A stretch of 64,000 nucleotides of DNA from Aureobasidium sp. EXF-3400. Taxonomy: Eukaryota > Ascomycota > Dothideomycetes > Dothideales > Saccotheciaceae. A program made the translations under genes and the position numbers. The stretch's first letter is position 1. Each line of letters begins with the position of its first letter. Positions 45,314 to 57,222 of the stretch are shown piece after piece. The notes under the pieces are model-generated. The model had not been told where the DNA came from and ran no database searches. It was given only the letters and a program-made list of their open reading frames with translations. The DNA is taken from assembly GCA_024195585.1 (NCBI GenBank), contig SWBL01000185.1, forward strand, positions 34,984 through 98,983, written 5' to 3'.

Positions 45314-46143
45314 TTGGCGGTCGCTCTTGTCGCGTCATCCAACGAAAGAACGATTCGCACGACCGAGACAAGTCCCAAGAGCAAGTGTCGAGTTACGAGG
45401 ACGAATTCCTACGCGAGAATTCCAGTCCTGATGAGCAGACGAGAGAGACCCAGAGGCTCTCTATGTCCATATCCTTTAGAACGGTGTTCGAGCCTCGCCT
45501 GCCAGATCGACTAGTCGATACCCTATACATTCGTTCCTGAAGGCTCGGTGAATCATGCTAATTCCTTTACAGCAGACACGAGAGCAACCACGCGAAGAAA
45601 TTCACATGTCTGAGATGTGAAAGACCACAACATATTGCAGATGCCAATGGCCTGTCCAAACACGAACGGGAGGTCCACAACATGCACGGCGGGCGCCAAC
45701 AGCTCTACTGCCTGTGCAAAATCTGCAAGCAGTCCACAGAAAACCCTTTTGCGCGCCCCGAGAATCTAAATAAGCATTTGCGTAATGTTTATAACGGGCA
45801 AGGCATCGACACCTATGAGGCCGCTCGCAAAGATGGACGCAGACCCAAGAAGGATGTATTAAAGCTTGACTCAGACATGCAGAGTCCATCGAGCAGTTCC
45901 AACCGCCTGAGATCCGAGGATGGGCGTCAGGGATCGTTTGAGAAGATCAACAGGGCTCAACTTGCAGATCTCAAGGCGGAATTCTCTAGCATTCAAGCCA
46001 TGTAAAAGACTCAAGGTGCTGTGATTACTGACTTGAAGGGGCAGCTACGTAAGCTTCAAGCACAACTCGAAGACCGTATGCGAGATTAGGAGGCGGACTG
46101 TTGGAATGCCATAGATCACAGACAGTCTCTAATTCGTCATTGA
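45314..46143 (+). pseudogene. Zinc-finger protein gene broken by several stops
   Basis: One frame carries DRDKSQEQVSSYEDEFLREN, EPRLPDRLVDTLYIRS, then TGA (45537), RLGESC, TAA, FLYSRHESNHAKKFTC and two C2H2-like fingers: CLRCERPQHIADANGLSKH, and YCLCKICKQSTENPFARPEN ending HLRNVYN, where the last zinc-binding His is probably lost to Tyr. A coiled-coil-like tail follows. It is interrupted by TAA at 46003-46005, continues in the same frame as ITDLKGQLRKLQAQLEDRM to TAG at 46087-46089, then EADCWNAIDHRQ to TGA at 46141. Each internal stop can be made from a Gln or Arg codon by one C-to-T change. Probably once a fungal transcription factor. Confidence 0.55.
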
Positions 46144-46318
46144 CGATCTCGCACTGGTATATAGACCACGACACAAGATAAGGATGGCTTTATGATAACA
46201 TAGCATACGAGTGGATAGACCTCAGCTCATGATAGAATCCTGCGCTTCTGGTCATATCATCCCCAGCATCCTTCTCTATATGTCATGACATGTCGTAACT
46301 TCAACGTACACCTTTGAA

Positions 46319-47247
46319 TCACACACCCTGCTGTACACTCAAGATATCTCTGGAGGACAGTTTCTTCTGCCGATAGCTCTCCACAATCCTAGTCACGCAA
46401 GATCTTTTCCGTCGAGAGTACTTGGAAACGAGAAAAAGAGGTGGATTGGCCAGTCTCCGGAGAATCCAACCATGCAGTTTCTTTTGTTCGTCGCTCATGC
46501 TCGCACCGGCTTCTTGGTGCTGTGACCCTCCACTCAAAGCGCTTTGGGCAATCTTTACTGCTGTCTTTGCTAACAGCGCTGACGGTTTCGCCACGAACTC
46601 TGGATAGAAGAGCGTGAGCTCGCAGATATAGAGTACCAAGTCATGCAGGAGCTTCGGCTGCTGGCAATCGAGCAGTTCGATTTGCATGAAACCAATGATT
46701 GAAGGAAAGCCGATAAGATAGTCGAGTGTTTGGAGCACGATTTTCTCCATCTGGATTGCGTCCTGCAACTCATGCCTGGAAAACAGCCATCTACCTGCAC
46801 AGAAACTCGATGCGAGGTCAGTCCGGTTCAGATACTTACTTGCTATAAAAAGAGCAACACCACCAAGTAGTCTACGATGACGTCTCTTGATAATCCTTCT
46901 CGAACTGTATCTATCCAAGATGTTAACCGCTAGAAACAGTGTATCGGAGTCAAGAGCCAGGTCATCTTGACTTTTAAGAAGCATGACCACCAGATGGTAT
47001 CTGTCTTTCCACCGGTACTCGGGCTGTAGGGCAATTCCAGATTTATCGGGCCGGGTTCTGATCTGGCTGCAAAGTCAGGAACACAATGCGTCAAACGACT
47101 GCCAAGAACAAAGCAATGACATACCTCCAACGACGTCATCTGTTCCCTCATATCATCTTTCGAGTCACTCTCAGGCTGAGACTCCATCCATCTACTCCTT
47201 CTTTGCTTGAGGGGCCTAAGATCGGGAACAACAGATGTCTTTTGCAT
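46319..47247 (-). CDS. B-type cyclin-like protein, divergent
   Basis: Two exons on the minus strand, 47247-47125 and 47062-46319, with a 62-nt intron (GTATGT..CCAG) in phase 0; 288 aa. The cyclin box is clear: PEYRWKDRYHLVV, DTLFLAVNILDRYSS, RLLGGVALFIASKYLN, then MEKIVLQTLDYLIGFPS and the C-terminal cyclin fold with LYICELTLFYPEFVAKPSAL. The usual core DWLIEVH of B cyclins is here VVMLLKSQDD, and no destruction-box motif was seen in the short N-terminus. It would bind a CDK if functional. With its short N-terminus and altered cyclin box it is more likely a lineage-specific paralogue than the mitotic cyclin. Confidence 0.85.
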
Positions 47248-48835
47248 CGCTCCTCGCAGTGTCCCAGGAAAAAGAACAGATCATGTGGATTATAAATCTA
47301 TGATTCTGTCCAGCAGATCTTCTGCGAATTCGTGGTTGGACGGTTTGTGATAACCAAGCAGTCACATGTCAAATCGCTTGGAGTCGCTGTACAATATGTG
47401 GTCTTGTCGAGGTACACGTTGATACCAAACGTCTAGTACTCTGCAGTGGCGAGCAATCGATTCTCCAAAAACATGCGACCTCGTGCGGACCTGATTGTAA
47501 GAGAATTCGGGATGCGCCTGACCGCAGTTGTTGTGGATACGACACCCTTATATGTGAAGCTTCAAGATCGAGCTGAGGTACAACTTATATAATCCTATAG
47601 AGTCACTGCACGTTCTGGTGCAGAGTTGTTCACACGGTACCTTTGGAGAAAGATAACCACCCCGCGGTATTTCCTTCCCAGCTAGGGATTGTGTAGAGTG
47701 GGGCGTGGCGGGGCAATCAAGAAAACCGTAGAAATGCTTGCACTAGAAATGCTTTTTTGCAGTATCAGAACAGGGAAACTGGTACAAGTCTAGTCCTCTT
47801 GGTATTTCCGCACTTGATCGTTCGGGTGAGACGACACATGCAGAACCTGTGGGCGTTTTGATGTTCCGCGGCAGTCGCATTAGCTGGATTGTAGAGAGTT
47901 GAACGATTCTGGTGGAGCAGGACTGATTGCGGCATTGTTGTAAACAAGATTGCTCCCGGAAGGCCAGCCTGACCGTGGCGATGATCTAGTGATCGAAGAG
48001 CTCCACCAAAAGTTGTTAGGTGTCATTTTTTGTTGAGATCGTCGGCTGTTCCGAAGCTCGACGCAACAGCGAATGCCAAGACAGGAGGCCGGTCGCTTAG
48101 CCAAATCCACATATTCGTGGCTTTTGAAGTTCAGCTCCTCGCTCGTGCGATGGTTAGTGTTTGTTTGGGTGCACCACACGCTTTGTGGCGTTTGTAAAGT
48201 ATAGCAGGGCAGGTCTATCTTGCATGGACTATCGATAGCTTGCATCGCTTTACTGACTAGGAAAGTGGTCCCTATTTGGGTCAGCCTTCAAAAATGCTTC
48301 TTCGTCAAGTTCTCAAAATCGATGGACGACCGTTCCCAATCTCTCCATAGCCCGTCGGCGCACTACAATTTGAAGAGGACATGTCAGCTGCAAGTGAAGC
48401 CTAGAATGCCTCTAAAAATCAGCAGGCGTTGTCGAGACCGTTCCGATAGCTCCCATATGACACGAAAACCTTCTTGAACCTTCTGTTCGGCACCTGGCGC
48501 ATTACGTGGCGGCTTTATCAGTTACATGCTTCTTGTCCACCCGCAACGGGAAATTCAGCTCAAGCCAAAAAGAGTTCGGGCGCCGTCGCTCAAGCCTCCA
48601 AATGCAGATTGTGAAGTCGACGAAAGCTGACATTTTGCTAAAACGTCTTGTTCAAAGTTTGGGAAAAGGTTTGGGGAAAGTACTGCGCTACTGCAAAGTG
48701 GCAGGGAAGTCATGGTAGAAAGGCGGTTGTTGAAACGTTGCAGTTTTATCACAAAACTTATGCTCCCTCGTCAAGACCGCCAGGTGTTTGGAGGTTCATT
48801 CGTTCAATTCGCAAACGCCTGCGTCTACTCTCATT
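47248..48835. other. Stretch without a supported gene
   Basis: A minus-strand ATG frame at 48245-47880 (121 codons) has no recognised domain and is not trusted. Plus-strand frames at 48220-48718 overlap it. The 3' part contains the leader of the gene at 48836. Confidence 0.4.
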
Positions 48836-50218
48836 ATGGAAGATGACGGACTCATCGCCAAACATATGTCTGAGGCGGGCATGCCGGCGGACATTGCATC
48901 GCTAGAGCTCGTCAAGAAGATCACCATCTACGGAAAGACTGGGTTCAAGGATCGTGAGATCATGTCTTTGAGCGCCGACTTAACCAATCTGGCTGGGAAA
49001 ACCGCAAAGCACGTATCAGAGAACCTGATGAAACAATACTCACAAACGATCACTTCTATTACTGGAGTCGCAGGCAATGCCTTAGGGGCCGCAGGAGCGG
49101 TGTTGGTTGTTGCTACCATGATATTCAACCTGGTTTCGGAGCTGCAAGACCGTGCCGAGACGAACGAAATCGCGAAGCGTCACTTGCAGGGTATCGATGG
49201 AGCAGATGGACTAGCACCAGAGTCCATCCGAATTGTGGCAGCTGTGAAACAAATTGTGGAACGAGGATTTGACCAGCACGAGTTACGTCTCATCGATGCC
49301 GAGAGTAGCGTCACTGTCGACTTTCTGTCGAATACGATCATTCCTCTGGTGCAAAATATTGAGAGCATGGACGATCAAACTGTTGCGGCCTACCACAGAA
49401 GGCTCGTAGAGCGAATTGACATAACTCGTAGGAACATGCACGTCCATCTCCAGAAGTTCAGCACGAGTCTTGGCGCTTTCGAACATCGTGGTGATTACCA
49501 GATTGAAACAAATCACCTTTCTCGCTATTCATCCGCATGTATCTTGGATGCAACATTGACCTTTTACGAACTGCTCATGGCTATCCGTCTTCGAGATGGT
49601 TTGGTACAGCACAACTTCGAATTCTTCGTCGCCCGTAATCGTAATGCAATCACGGTCTTGCAGCAGTCTCTAGAGTCTTATACGAACGGTCGGATCACGT
49701 TGATCAGAACGGAATACCGTTATGAGTGAGTCTTGTTATCCAGACCTGTTACCAGGTGATTCCAGCTGACGGGGGCCTCAAAGTGCCGGAGCAGCTCTGC
49801 ACATCGACCATGTCCGCGATGATGGATCTTCCGACGATCAGGTGGTCGGAAAAATTCCTCTCAATGACATTGCACACTCGGGTATAGACTGGAATGGCTG
49901 CGGAATGTATATCGACGAACACACAAAGCAGTGCAGGTTCTGGTCTTCCATATGGGTAAATCGTACACATCCGCCGGCTCAGTGCACCAAGCTTGCAGCA
50001 CAGCGTTACATCAGAGAACGCACTGCGGCTGGGAGTGGGGAAGTGTGGCACAAGCTCGTCGCGAAGCCGGAAGAGGCGCTGAGAATTTTGGAGGGAAGGA
50101 TGAATGCAATTATATTTTGGAGTACGAACAAGACTATCAGAACGAACTTAGAGAGTATGGAGCAGGCTGTGTTACGGAATATCGTAGATGGAGCTGGACA
50201 GAAGAGATCAAGAGGTAG
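48836..50218 (+). CDS. Helical protein with one glycine/alanine-rich hydrophobic segment
   Basis: Three exons, 48836-49725, 49784-49955 and 50015-50218 (introns 58 and 59 nt, phases consistent), about 421 aa. The N-terminal helical region contains the strongly hydrophobic ITGVAGNALGAAGAVLVVAT followed by MIFNLVSELQDRAE, like a membrane-inserting hairpin. A long all-helical middle part (RRLVERIDITRRNMHVHL) follows. The C-terminal domain is rich in Trp, Cys and acidic residues (GIDWNGCGMYID, then NYILEYEQDYQNELRE). No signal peptide. If the last intron is not spliced the frame ends at 50234 instead. I do not recognise the family; the pattern resembles helical pore-forming folds only in outline. 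Confidence 0.7.
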
Positions 50219-51536
50219 TTGGTTGTTCCGATAAGCCTAGTATAGTCAAGTCGTGTATGAAATCTGCCTTGTGAGTTTTGCTATTCTACGCTTCAGCAAC
50301 AAATTGAGCATTGATGAAGGCAATGAGTTGATGTACATGGTTCCTCGAAGTCGATTGTAACCACACACAGCGACAAACTTGACGCGGAGTTATGAGAGCT
50401 CATAGTTGCATCAGAACCACTTCCGCTTAGGTAGAGATGGCATGTCCTCGAGCTCTTGATGGCGGACCGACTTGGGTCGATTCTCTGGGACGCCAAGAAT
50501 CTTACGAGCACTTGCTTCTGTTCCATTCCATCTCTCAACGTGCGAACCAAGATCCGTCAAATTTTCCAATGCTTGGTGCGTACTTCAGCCTCTCGCCAGA
50601 GTGGAACATAACTGAAACCAGTTTTGCCACATTTAATTGAAATTGCCACGATAGAGCTGAAATATTTCAGATAATAGCTTGAAATGACACTGAAATCAAG
50701 GACCGATATATTTCAGGTTTCAACTGCCATTTAACTAGCAGAAGTGCCTTTTTTGCCCGATCAAGGAGTGTTCAAGATTCGATATTATATGAGATCAGGG
50801 TAGTCCGCGCAGCAACTAGAGGGTCAAAAGTAGGTTGATCACTGGACTTTTGGCTGATAGAGCGGCGAATTTGACATGCGGCGGAGCTGGCGGCAAAGAC
50901 TATGAAGGTCAGTCTGCCCCGACAAATAGTGGTTGGAAATTTGTGAGGTAGTTAAAGAAATGTATATGATTCTATCTGGTCGCAACCCGACGACAGACAT
51001 ACCAATCGGACAGGCATGTTTATCGCGACGAAGACGGCGATGCATTTGCGGATGAGCCCAGAAGGACACGCGACAGATTGTTGAAATTGATGATCTCAAT
51101 TATGGCATTTGGAGAGCTTGCTCACTCTGCACTAAACACAACAGCGTTCGGTTTAGACACGCGCCTGGGAATCATTGGCTGCGGTTGGGTGCGTACGACT
51201 GTCTTCTATACCTGATCAAGCTAACATGGAGATAGATCATCGTCAACATAGAAGATTCATATAGTCTTACATATATCTGATTAAGATTGCTAAGTAATAG
51301 TTTAGTAAAATCAAAAGTTACTTGACAGCTTAAAAATGCCAATCTGGTAGGATAAGCAGGGATTCACGGATTTTTCTGCGCTAGCATTGTAAATAGCTTA
51401 AGAATATCAAATCAAACCACTGTTTTCCCTCCATTTTAAGCTTACATAAAACGGCATACAGTAGAATGACTAGCAGTCTGAGCAAAAGTTGAATAGCGCC
51501 GTCATCAATCCAGGTTAACTTAGCTCACAGTGAGAT
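50219..51536. other. AT-rich intergenic stretch
   Basis: No supported gene. 51230-51480 is visibly AT-rich, with several near-repeats of TTAAGATTG/TTAAGCTTAC type. Three ATTTCAG/GAAATTG words recur at 50635-50720. It may be old repeat debris. Confidence 0.4.
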
Positions 51537-53806
51537 TTATGATTCGTAAGCTATATAAGCCTTGTCCAAAACTTCGCCATCGACAAGAACTCTACACTCT
51601 AACACGCCACTTTCAGCCCCAAAATCGATCTTGAGCTCGTAACTGACCCTATGCTGGTTTCCCATCGCTGACGATACCCATCTAGTCTCGTACTTGCCTC
51701 TCTTGAATGCTTGAGAAAGGTCTACAACAATCTCTCCATTACGGTCGACCTCTGTTTTGAGTTAGTAAATTGTGGCATCTGCAACACTACTAGATACATA
51801 CTTGGGTGATCCATCCGTTCGGGAGCATGGATGACAGGCGTACTATAAAAATTCATGCTAACCTTCTTATCCTGGCTGTCCGAAAAAGTTGCTGTGTAAG
51901 AGAACTTTTTCGAAGTGTCTTTCCTAATCTCCTCACCCTATACCATGTTAACGCGGTCATCAATTAGTGTCGACGCTTCGCTTACCTTGCTCATCACCCA
52001 CTCCGCACGCCCGTCACAAAGTTTATGGCCATCGAATTGTCGGACAACGGAATGTCGCTCTTCGTCGATTCCTTCACGGAAATATTTGCGGATCTCGAAT
52101 CCGTAATGGCGCTTACATTTCCTCTTCTGAGGAGCGATGCCTTCGAGACCCCGTAAAGCAGCACCTTTGACTACTGCTACTTGACTGTACAGCCAGTTAG
52201 ACGAATGTGCTCTCGAAGCTTGAGATGAACACCAACCATTCTAAAGGGCAGATGATTTCCATCTTGCCGTTGAAGTTCGTGTCCATTTCCTGTTTCAAAT
52301 ACATCGACTCTCCAAAGCCTCCGACGAGGAATATAAACTAGAAAGGTATATTAGTGTTGGAAGATTATTGACCTGCGCGGCTCACTTACATTAATCGTCG
52401 CATCTTCTCTACTTTTCGCTTCTTTCACTTGCTTGTCCACTAGTTCAATGACCGAAGTCACTACAGGATCAAACAAGCCTCGCATGTCATCACTGTCTGC
52501 AGTCAGCAAGGTCTGCTCACGTTAATCTTGCACTAGCGAGGATGTCACCGTGATAAGAGAACACGACGTTCGTCTGAGTCGTAAAATTCTGAATTGGCGA
52601 CTTCCATCTTCAGATAAACTTGGCCCTCACCGTCGTAGGGTGTGGAACCAAAATCCCTCTTCGCACTCTCGAAGGTGTCCATGAAGCGACTTCCTGGGCC
52701 CCTGTCGGTTTCAGAGATAGAGGTATATGCTTTTCCAAATCGGTCCGTCATCAACTCATGGAAGTTACGGTCTATGTATGTTGATCCGCACTTTGCACCT
52801 GCGCCATCGTCCGTCAGAGGTCCATTGAAATGATTGAAGAAAACTCTGAACATACCTTCACCTACGCAAAGCTCATCGAAAACGATTTGAGGTTGGACCT
52901 GGCTGATCCTGTAACTGGTTATGTCAACCGTCCCTCCCCCGCAATCACAGACAAGTATACTGTCGCCGGCCTGGAAGCAGTTAGCTCACACATTGAAGAT
53001 TTTTTGGTACATAATCTTACCTTGAACTTGTTCGCTCCACTGAGGTCAGTCCTGAGTATCGATAGTGCAGCCGCCTCGGGCTCGGATATCACCTTGACCA
53101 CATCATGAGGTCTATCACCTCTCTTGAAACCAGCTCTTTCTGCAGCCTTGCGAGTGATATCTCGAGCTCCGTCACTCCATGTCGCCGGAACTGTCACCCA
53201 GCATTCCATCGGAGTGCTGTTAAAAACCGACTCTCGAAGCTTTCCTTTCAGGTGTTTCTCTAGATAGAGATACACGTTTCGGAGGAAGTCTTCACAGACG
53301 TCGGCGGCGACTTCGGACCTGCTCTTTCCGGCGTCAAGTTGATGAGCTGGCAGATGATACATGCTGTTGCCATTAATTTCCTTGAGCTTGGGATCGTCGT
53401 TTTCACCGTGATGAGCTTTTGCATCGAGTAGGAGCTTCGTCCAAGCGCAACTCTTTGGTGTTAGTTTTCTCCAGGGTTTGGTTTCGAATCCCCACCGGTG
53501 TTCGCCTTCGAATGGGATGCCAGGGTTCTCTTTTTGATAGGCGATTCTCGTAGGTACTTTGTGTGCAGAGGAATTGCCTGGCCACACCTTCAACACCGTT
53601 ATATCTTCTACACTGCTCTTATCGCTCATCACATAACTGACACCTATTCGCATCTGATATTAGATTTCTCTCGCGTCCAGGAGGTAGACCTTCGTACCTG
53701 AATATGTGGTGCCATAGTCTAGCCCAATGATCAATCTATGACGGCCATCAAGAGTGACTCGGCTCAATCCCGCTTCGATGTTTCCGCAATGTCCGGTAGA
53801 GCCCAT
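51537..53806 (-). CDS. Hsp70-like ATPase family protein (Hsp70/HSPA12-like), complete
   Basis: Nine exons on the minus strand: 53806-53698, 53643-53021, 52970-52856, 52798-52549, 52492-52390, 52337-52237, 52184-51986, 51937-51802, 51751-51537. All phases agree and the product is 616 aa. The actin-like ATPase fold shows phosphate-1 IIGLDYGTTYSGVSYV, phosphate-2 LVCDCGGGTVDIT, the adenosine/hinge block FLVGGFGES, VISEPEAAAL, and GEGAKCGSTYIDRNFHE. The second half, with VAVVKGAALRGLEGI and RHYGFEIRKYF, is the usual continuation in the HSPA12-like group. There is no canonical substrate-binding domain; the C-terminus is a beta-rich region ending KAYIAYES. Such genes are amplified in many moulds, often beside incompatibility genes. 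Confidence 0.95.
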
Positions 53807-54289
53807 CTCTGAACTCTGCACGACGATAGATCTTTGACAGCAGATTACAAAGGTCGCTTCGAGGCAAGAATAAACAATCGTTCTTGGGAGATGTACTGGC
53901 TATCATATCTTCTTTGACGCTTGTGGCATTCACCGCTCTGACTTAATGATTGGGTTTGGAGGAGGTGGCTTTGTTCATCGAAATATCCCTGGCTTGCCCG
54001 AGGCATGCTAGCGTATAAACTCAGCTACAGCCTCTAAACTTTCTTTCGAACTACAATAACTGGTACATGGAAGGTGTACAGTAGTGCCGGTCATTAGCAC
54101 CGGAGTCGCCGACGATTGATGCAGCATGAAAGTAAACAAGTTCTAGCCAGGATGTGCTTGGTAATGTGGCTTTCGGGAGCCTGAGGATCAGGTCATCAAT
54201 GCTGTAAACTGTAACTCCAGTCCATTTCTCAGTTATCTTTCTCCCCCCCTTCCCCCCTCCTCTCCCACGAACCATTCAAGTTTGGAACA
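53807..54289. promoter_or_regulatory. Divergent intergenic region
   Basis: 483 bp between divergent starts (Hsp70-like on minus, 54290 on plus). A run of T and C (54234-54268) precedes the plus-strand ATG, as in many fungal promoters. A minus-strand frame at 53933-53748 overlaps the first exon of the Hsp70-like gene in another frame and is a shadow. Confidence 0.45.
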
Positions 54290-55897
54290 ATGCCGACTTC
54301 GTACGAACCCGACGACTATTCTTTTGATCAGGAGTTAACCATGAAGAAATTCGCCCCCACATTCACAGATGACACATATGGACAGCCGATTGTCGATGAG
54401 TCGTCGGCTACTAAAACGTATGACGTACCGTCCCAAAGGTCGAACCAATCATTAGATGGTCAATTCCCTCGTGAATCGAAGGCCAAGGAACCATCAACAC
54501 ACCGGGAACACAAGACGAGAGACAACAAAGAGACAAAACACGACAATTCGAAAGTAGGAGATAGATACACCAATCAGCAGACGGAACGCAAGACTTGGAA
54601 TGAGCAGCCTTCCAGAATCAGTGATGCCAATGAGGCCTCACTCACGACTTATGAGTCCGTGCACGGGCGCATTACTGGTCCGTCCACGGAAGGTATCGAT
54701 CGCCGGGACCGCCGGCCCCGCCCGGCCGGGCGTCCGACGACCGGGTTCGGTTATCCAGCATGCATTCCTAAGCCCTCATGGCCATCACTGGGGTCCAGAA
54801 CTCGTCCAACCTTAACTCAGGAAGATAACGACCCAGAGAAGAATCACAACGCTTCGGAGAAGGCATGTCACGATTGCAAGGAGCAGTACATAACTAAAAT
54901 TCAGGAATTGAACCACGAGATCGATCGCCTCAAGGAAAAAATCGAAGACTTCGAGGAAGAAATCAAAGACTTCTAGGAAGAAGGTTCAAAGCTGTTAGTG
55001 GAAAAATGGGTCTACAAACTCAACGACGAGCTTAAAGCCGACATTGTTCATCTACGACACAGAATTGTATCGTGGTCACGAGGACTCACTGTTGACACCA
55101 TCAACGAGCTCCATGAGAAGGATCGCTTGGCAGCCGGAAAGCTTAAAAAAAGTTTGCGTGAGATTATGTTCACCTCGGTGGGTAAGGAACTGCCCGTGGA
55201 ACTGCCCGTAGGACTAGCGAAGAAAGGTGCTCGCGCTCGGATGATTGTGACAGCGTTCCTCAGCCACGAGCTGTCCTTCAAGATAATTGGAGATCCCTTC
55301 TTTTTCCTGGAACATGATGCGGGAGATGATGACCAGGATAATTTCATCGATGGAACCTGTATTACCCTCAAAACCATCAATGCGATGGCCAGTTACAAAG
55401 GTAAGCCACCATTTCCCACACACTCCCAGCAACTGAGACTGACCTTACCAGATCAAGAGCATCAAGTTCACATCTGGCGGTCAGACGTCTTGCGAGGGAT
55501 GAAGTCTGAACACGATGCCAAGTGGAAGGATGCATGTCAACAGAAGATGAGAGCTTTCCATGAGCACCCCGTCAACAAACTCATTCAAGCTAGGAATGCC
55601 AGTTCTGAGAGTGAACTCGAGGACATTTTCGTCCATGCTGGCAAACTCTCCTACGATCTATGGACTAGAAGATCCAAGATTGAGGTTTGGGGGATGAGTC
55701 AATTGCGTAGCGAGAGCGAAGGCATCGACATCGACGATCTGCAAGAACATGGGCTTGCAACACTCAGCAATCTTCATGACTCCAACTCGGGCGACGCGCT
55801 TGTTTGCGTGCATCCGCTCATTCGGGTGTTTGGGAGAGAGGAGGCCACGCATTACACCGAGAGCACAACGCTTTCACTGGCAGAGGTCTGGGCTTGA
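54290..55897 (+). pseudogene. Coiled-coil protein gene interrupted by one in-frame TAG
   Basis: ATG at 54290. The first part is a disordered charged region, then a coiled coil (IDRLKEKIEDFEEEIKDF) that ends at TAG 54974-54976. The same frame continues immediately with EEGSKLLVEKWVYKLNDEL through DIVHLRHRIVSWSRGL, ARARMIVTAFLSHELSFKI and DPFFFLEHD to a TGA at 55897. The downstream part has no ATG of its own near its start. An intron at 55401-55451 (GTAAGC..CCAG, branch GACTGAC) removes 51 nt without changing frame. The total would be about 515 aa. Either a recent nonsense allele or, less likely, readthrough. Family not named; the WSR..FFFLE pattern recurs in fungal hypothetical proteins. Confidence 0.65.
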
Positions 55898-57222
55898 CGA
55901 GCTGATCACCTGGTCGAGACAACATTGGATAATCTCAAACCATATTGTATCTCGCTGCAAAAAGTGCCTCAAAGAGGATTTCTATTTACTGATACGCCGT
56001 GCTATCGTACAATCCCTCGAGGCTACTGCCGTGTTGATCAAACGTTGATCGGTTGTTCAGCCTCGGACGAACATGCGACCAGGCACGAGAGCTTCTACAG
56101 GGTATATCTGCGTCCGTGGGGTAGTGCGGGGCTTGGGTACTTATCTCGAACTTGGTGACACGATTGATTCGCTGTGATCCTTGGCTGCAAACGCATAGAG
56201 CATGGATGTACGCACTATCCAACGGGAAAACATCTTGTAGATAGCTTCACAGTGTATCTGTCCAATTGGAACATCGGATGTATCTCTAGTCTTCTGAGTT
56301 CGACCAGTCGGGGGTGTCCGGCGATCCCATGATTGATCGGATCTCTGTCACGGGGTATCGCGACCAGGGCTATGTAGTATGTACCCGCACGTGATTTAAA
56401 ATGATCAGCTACTGTTAAGCGAGACCACTGGCTACACAACCACAGAGGCTACGCTGACGCCCAGAGCCTAGAACTTTCTATGTGTGGAGTCTAGGCCAAT
56501 GATGCTAATCGACAGCGCCCTGATTACCTCTTGGATAAGCTAGTGCTCGGGCTATGCTTAGCCCTATACTATAAACTTCGAAGTAAGAGTGAAAGGGTCT
56601 GGAGCTCTCAGCTGAGGAGCTTCTGCATATTTTGGGTCTATCGAGTAAGCTGCAGTAGCTTGAACACCTATCGTCTGCACATGGCCATGATGGAGATTGA
56701 GAATGTCTCCCCCAGAACCACGAGTCCATGCCCTGCCGGCGCTGCAGCGCATCATACAAACTCTTATCTTTGAGCATAAAGATGATCGACGAAGGCCGCG
56801 AAAATCTACGCTGGGGCCGGGGAGGCCGAGCCGCCTGCAGATCTCGGGGTAGACATCTCGGCATGACTAGCCCGCTGATACTCTCATGAGTCTCATTCTG
56901 TAATACAGTTTCACAGTCAACTTTGCATACTCGACTTAAGCGGCAAACTAAGAATATTGCTGAATCGAGTGGCTTCTCGACACGTCTCGGAGGAGTTAGA
57001 CAGGCTAGCAGCGGAAGATGAGAAGCATAACAAGCCCCGACGAACGGCGAGCAGCTGGAGTTCAGTGCCAAACATGGAATAGTCGTACGGGAAAAGCGAG
57101 GAAAAGTGGCGTTTTGATGTCCTGGCTGACAGAACAATTTGCTGTGCAGTATAAGTTCAGTCGCCCCTGTCCTCTAAGGTACAGACCCGCAAGCATACCT
57201 TTATTCATTCTCTCCTAACAAG
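55898..57222. other. Intergenic stretch
   Basis: A 210-codon minus-strand frame at 57137-56505 lacks an ATG context and a domain and is cysteine-rich in a random way; not accepted as a gene. Nothing else supported. Confidence 0.4.

Noticed and set aside
47880..48245. A 121-codon ATG frame on the minus strand
   Set aside because: No domain, no intron or neighbour support, and competing frames on the plus strand; left as a note only.
56505..57137. A 210-codon open frame on the minus strand
   Set aside because: It has no domain, no ATG in good context and random-looking composition, and shorter frames overlap it on the other strand.
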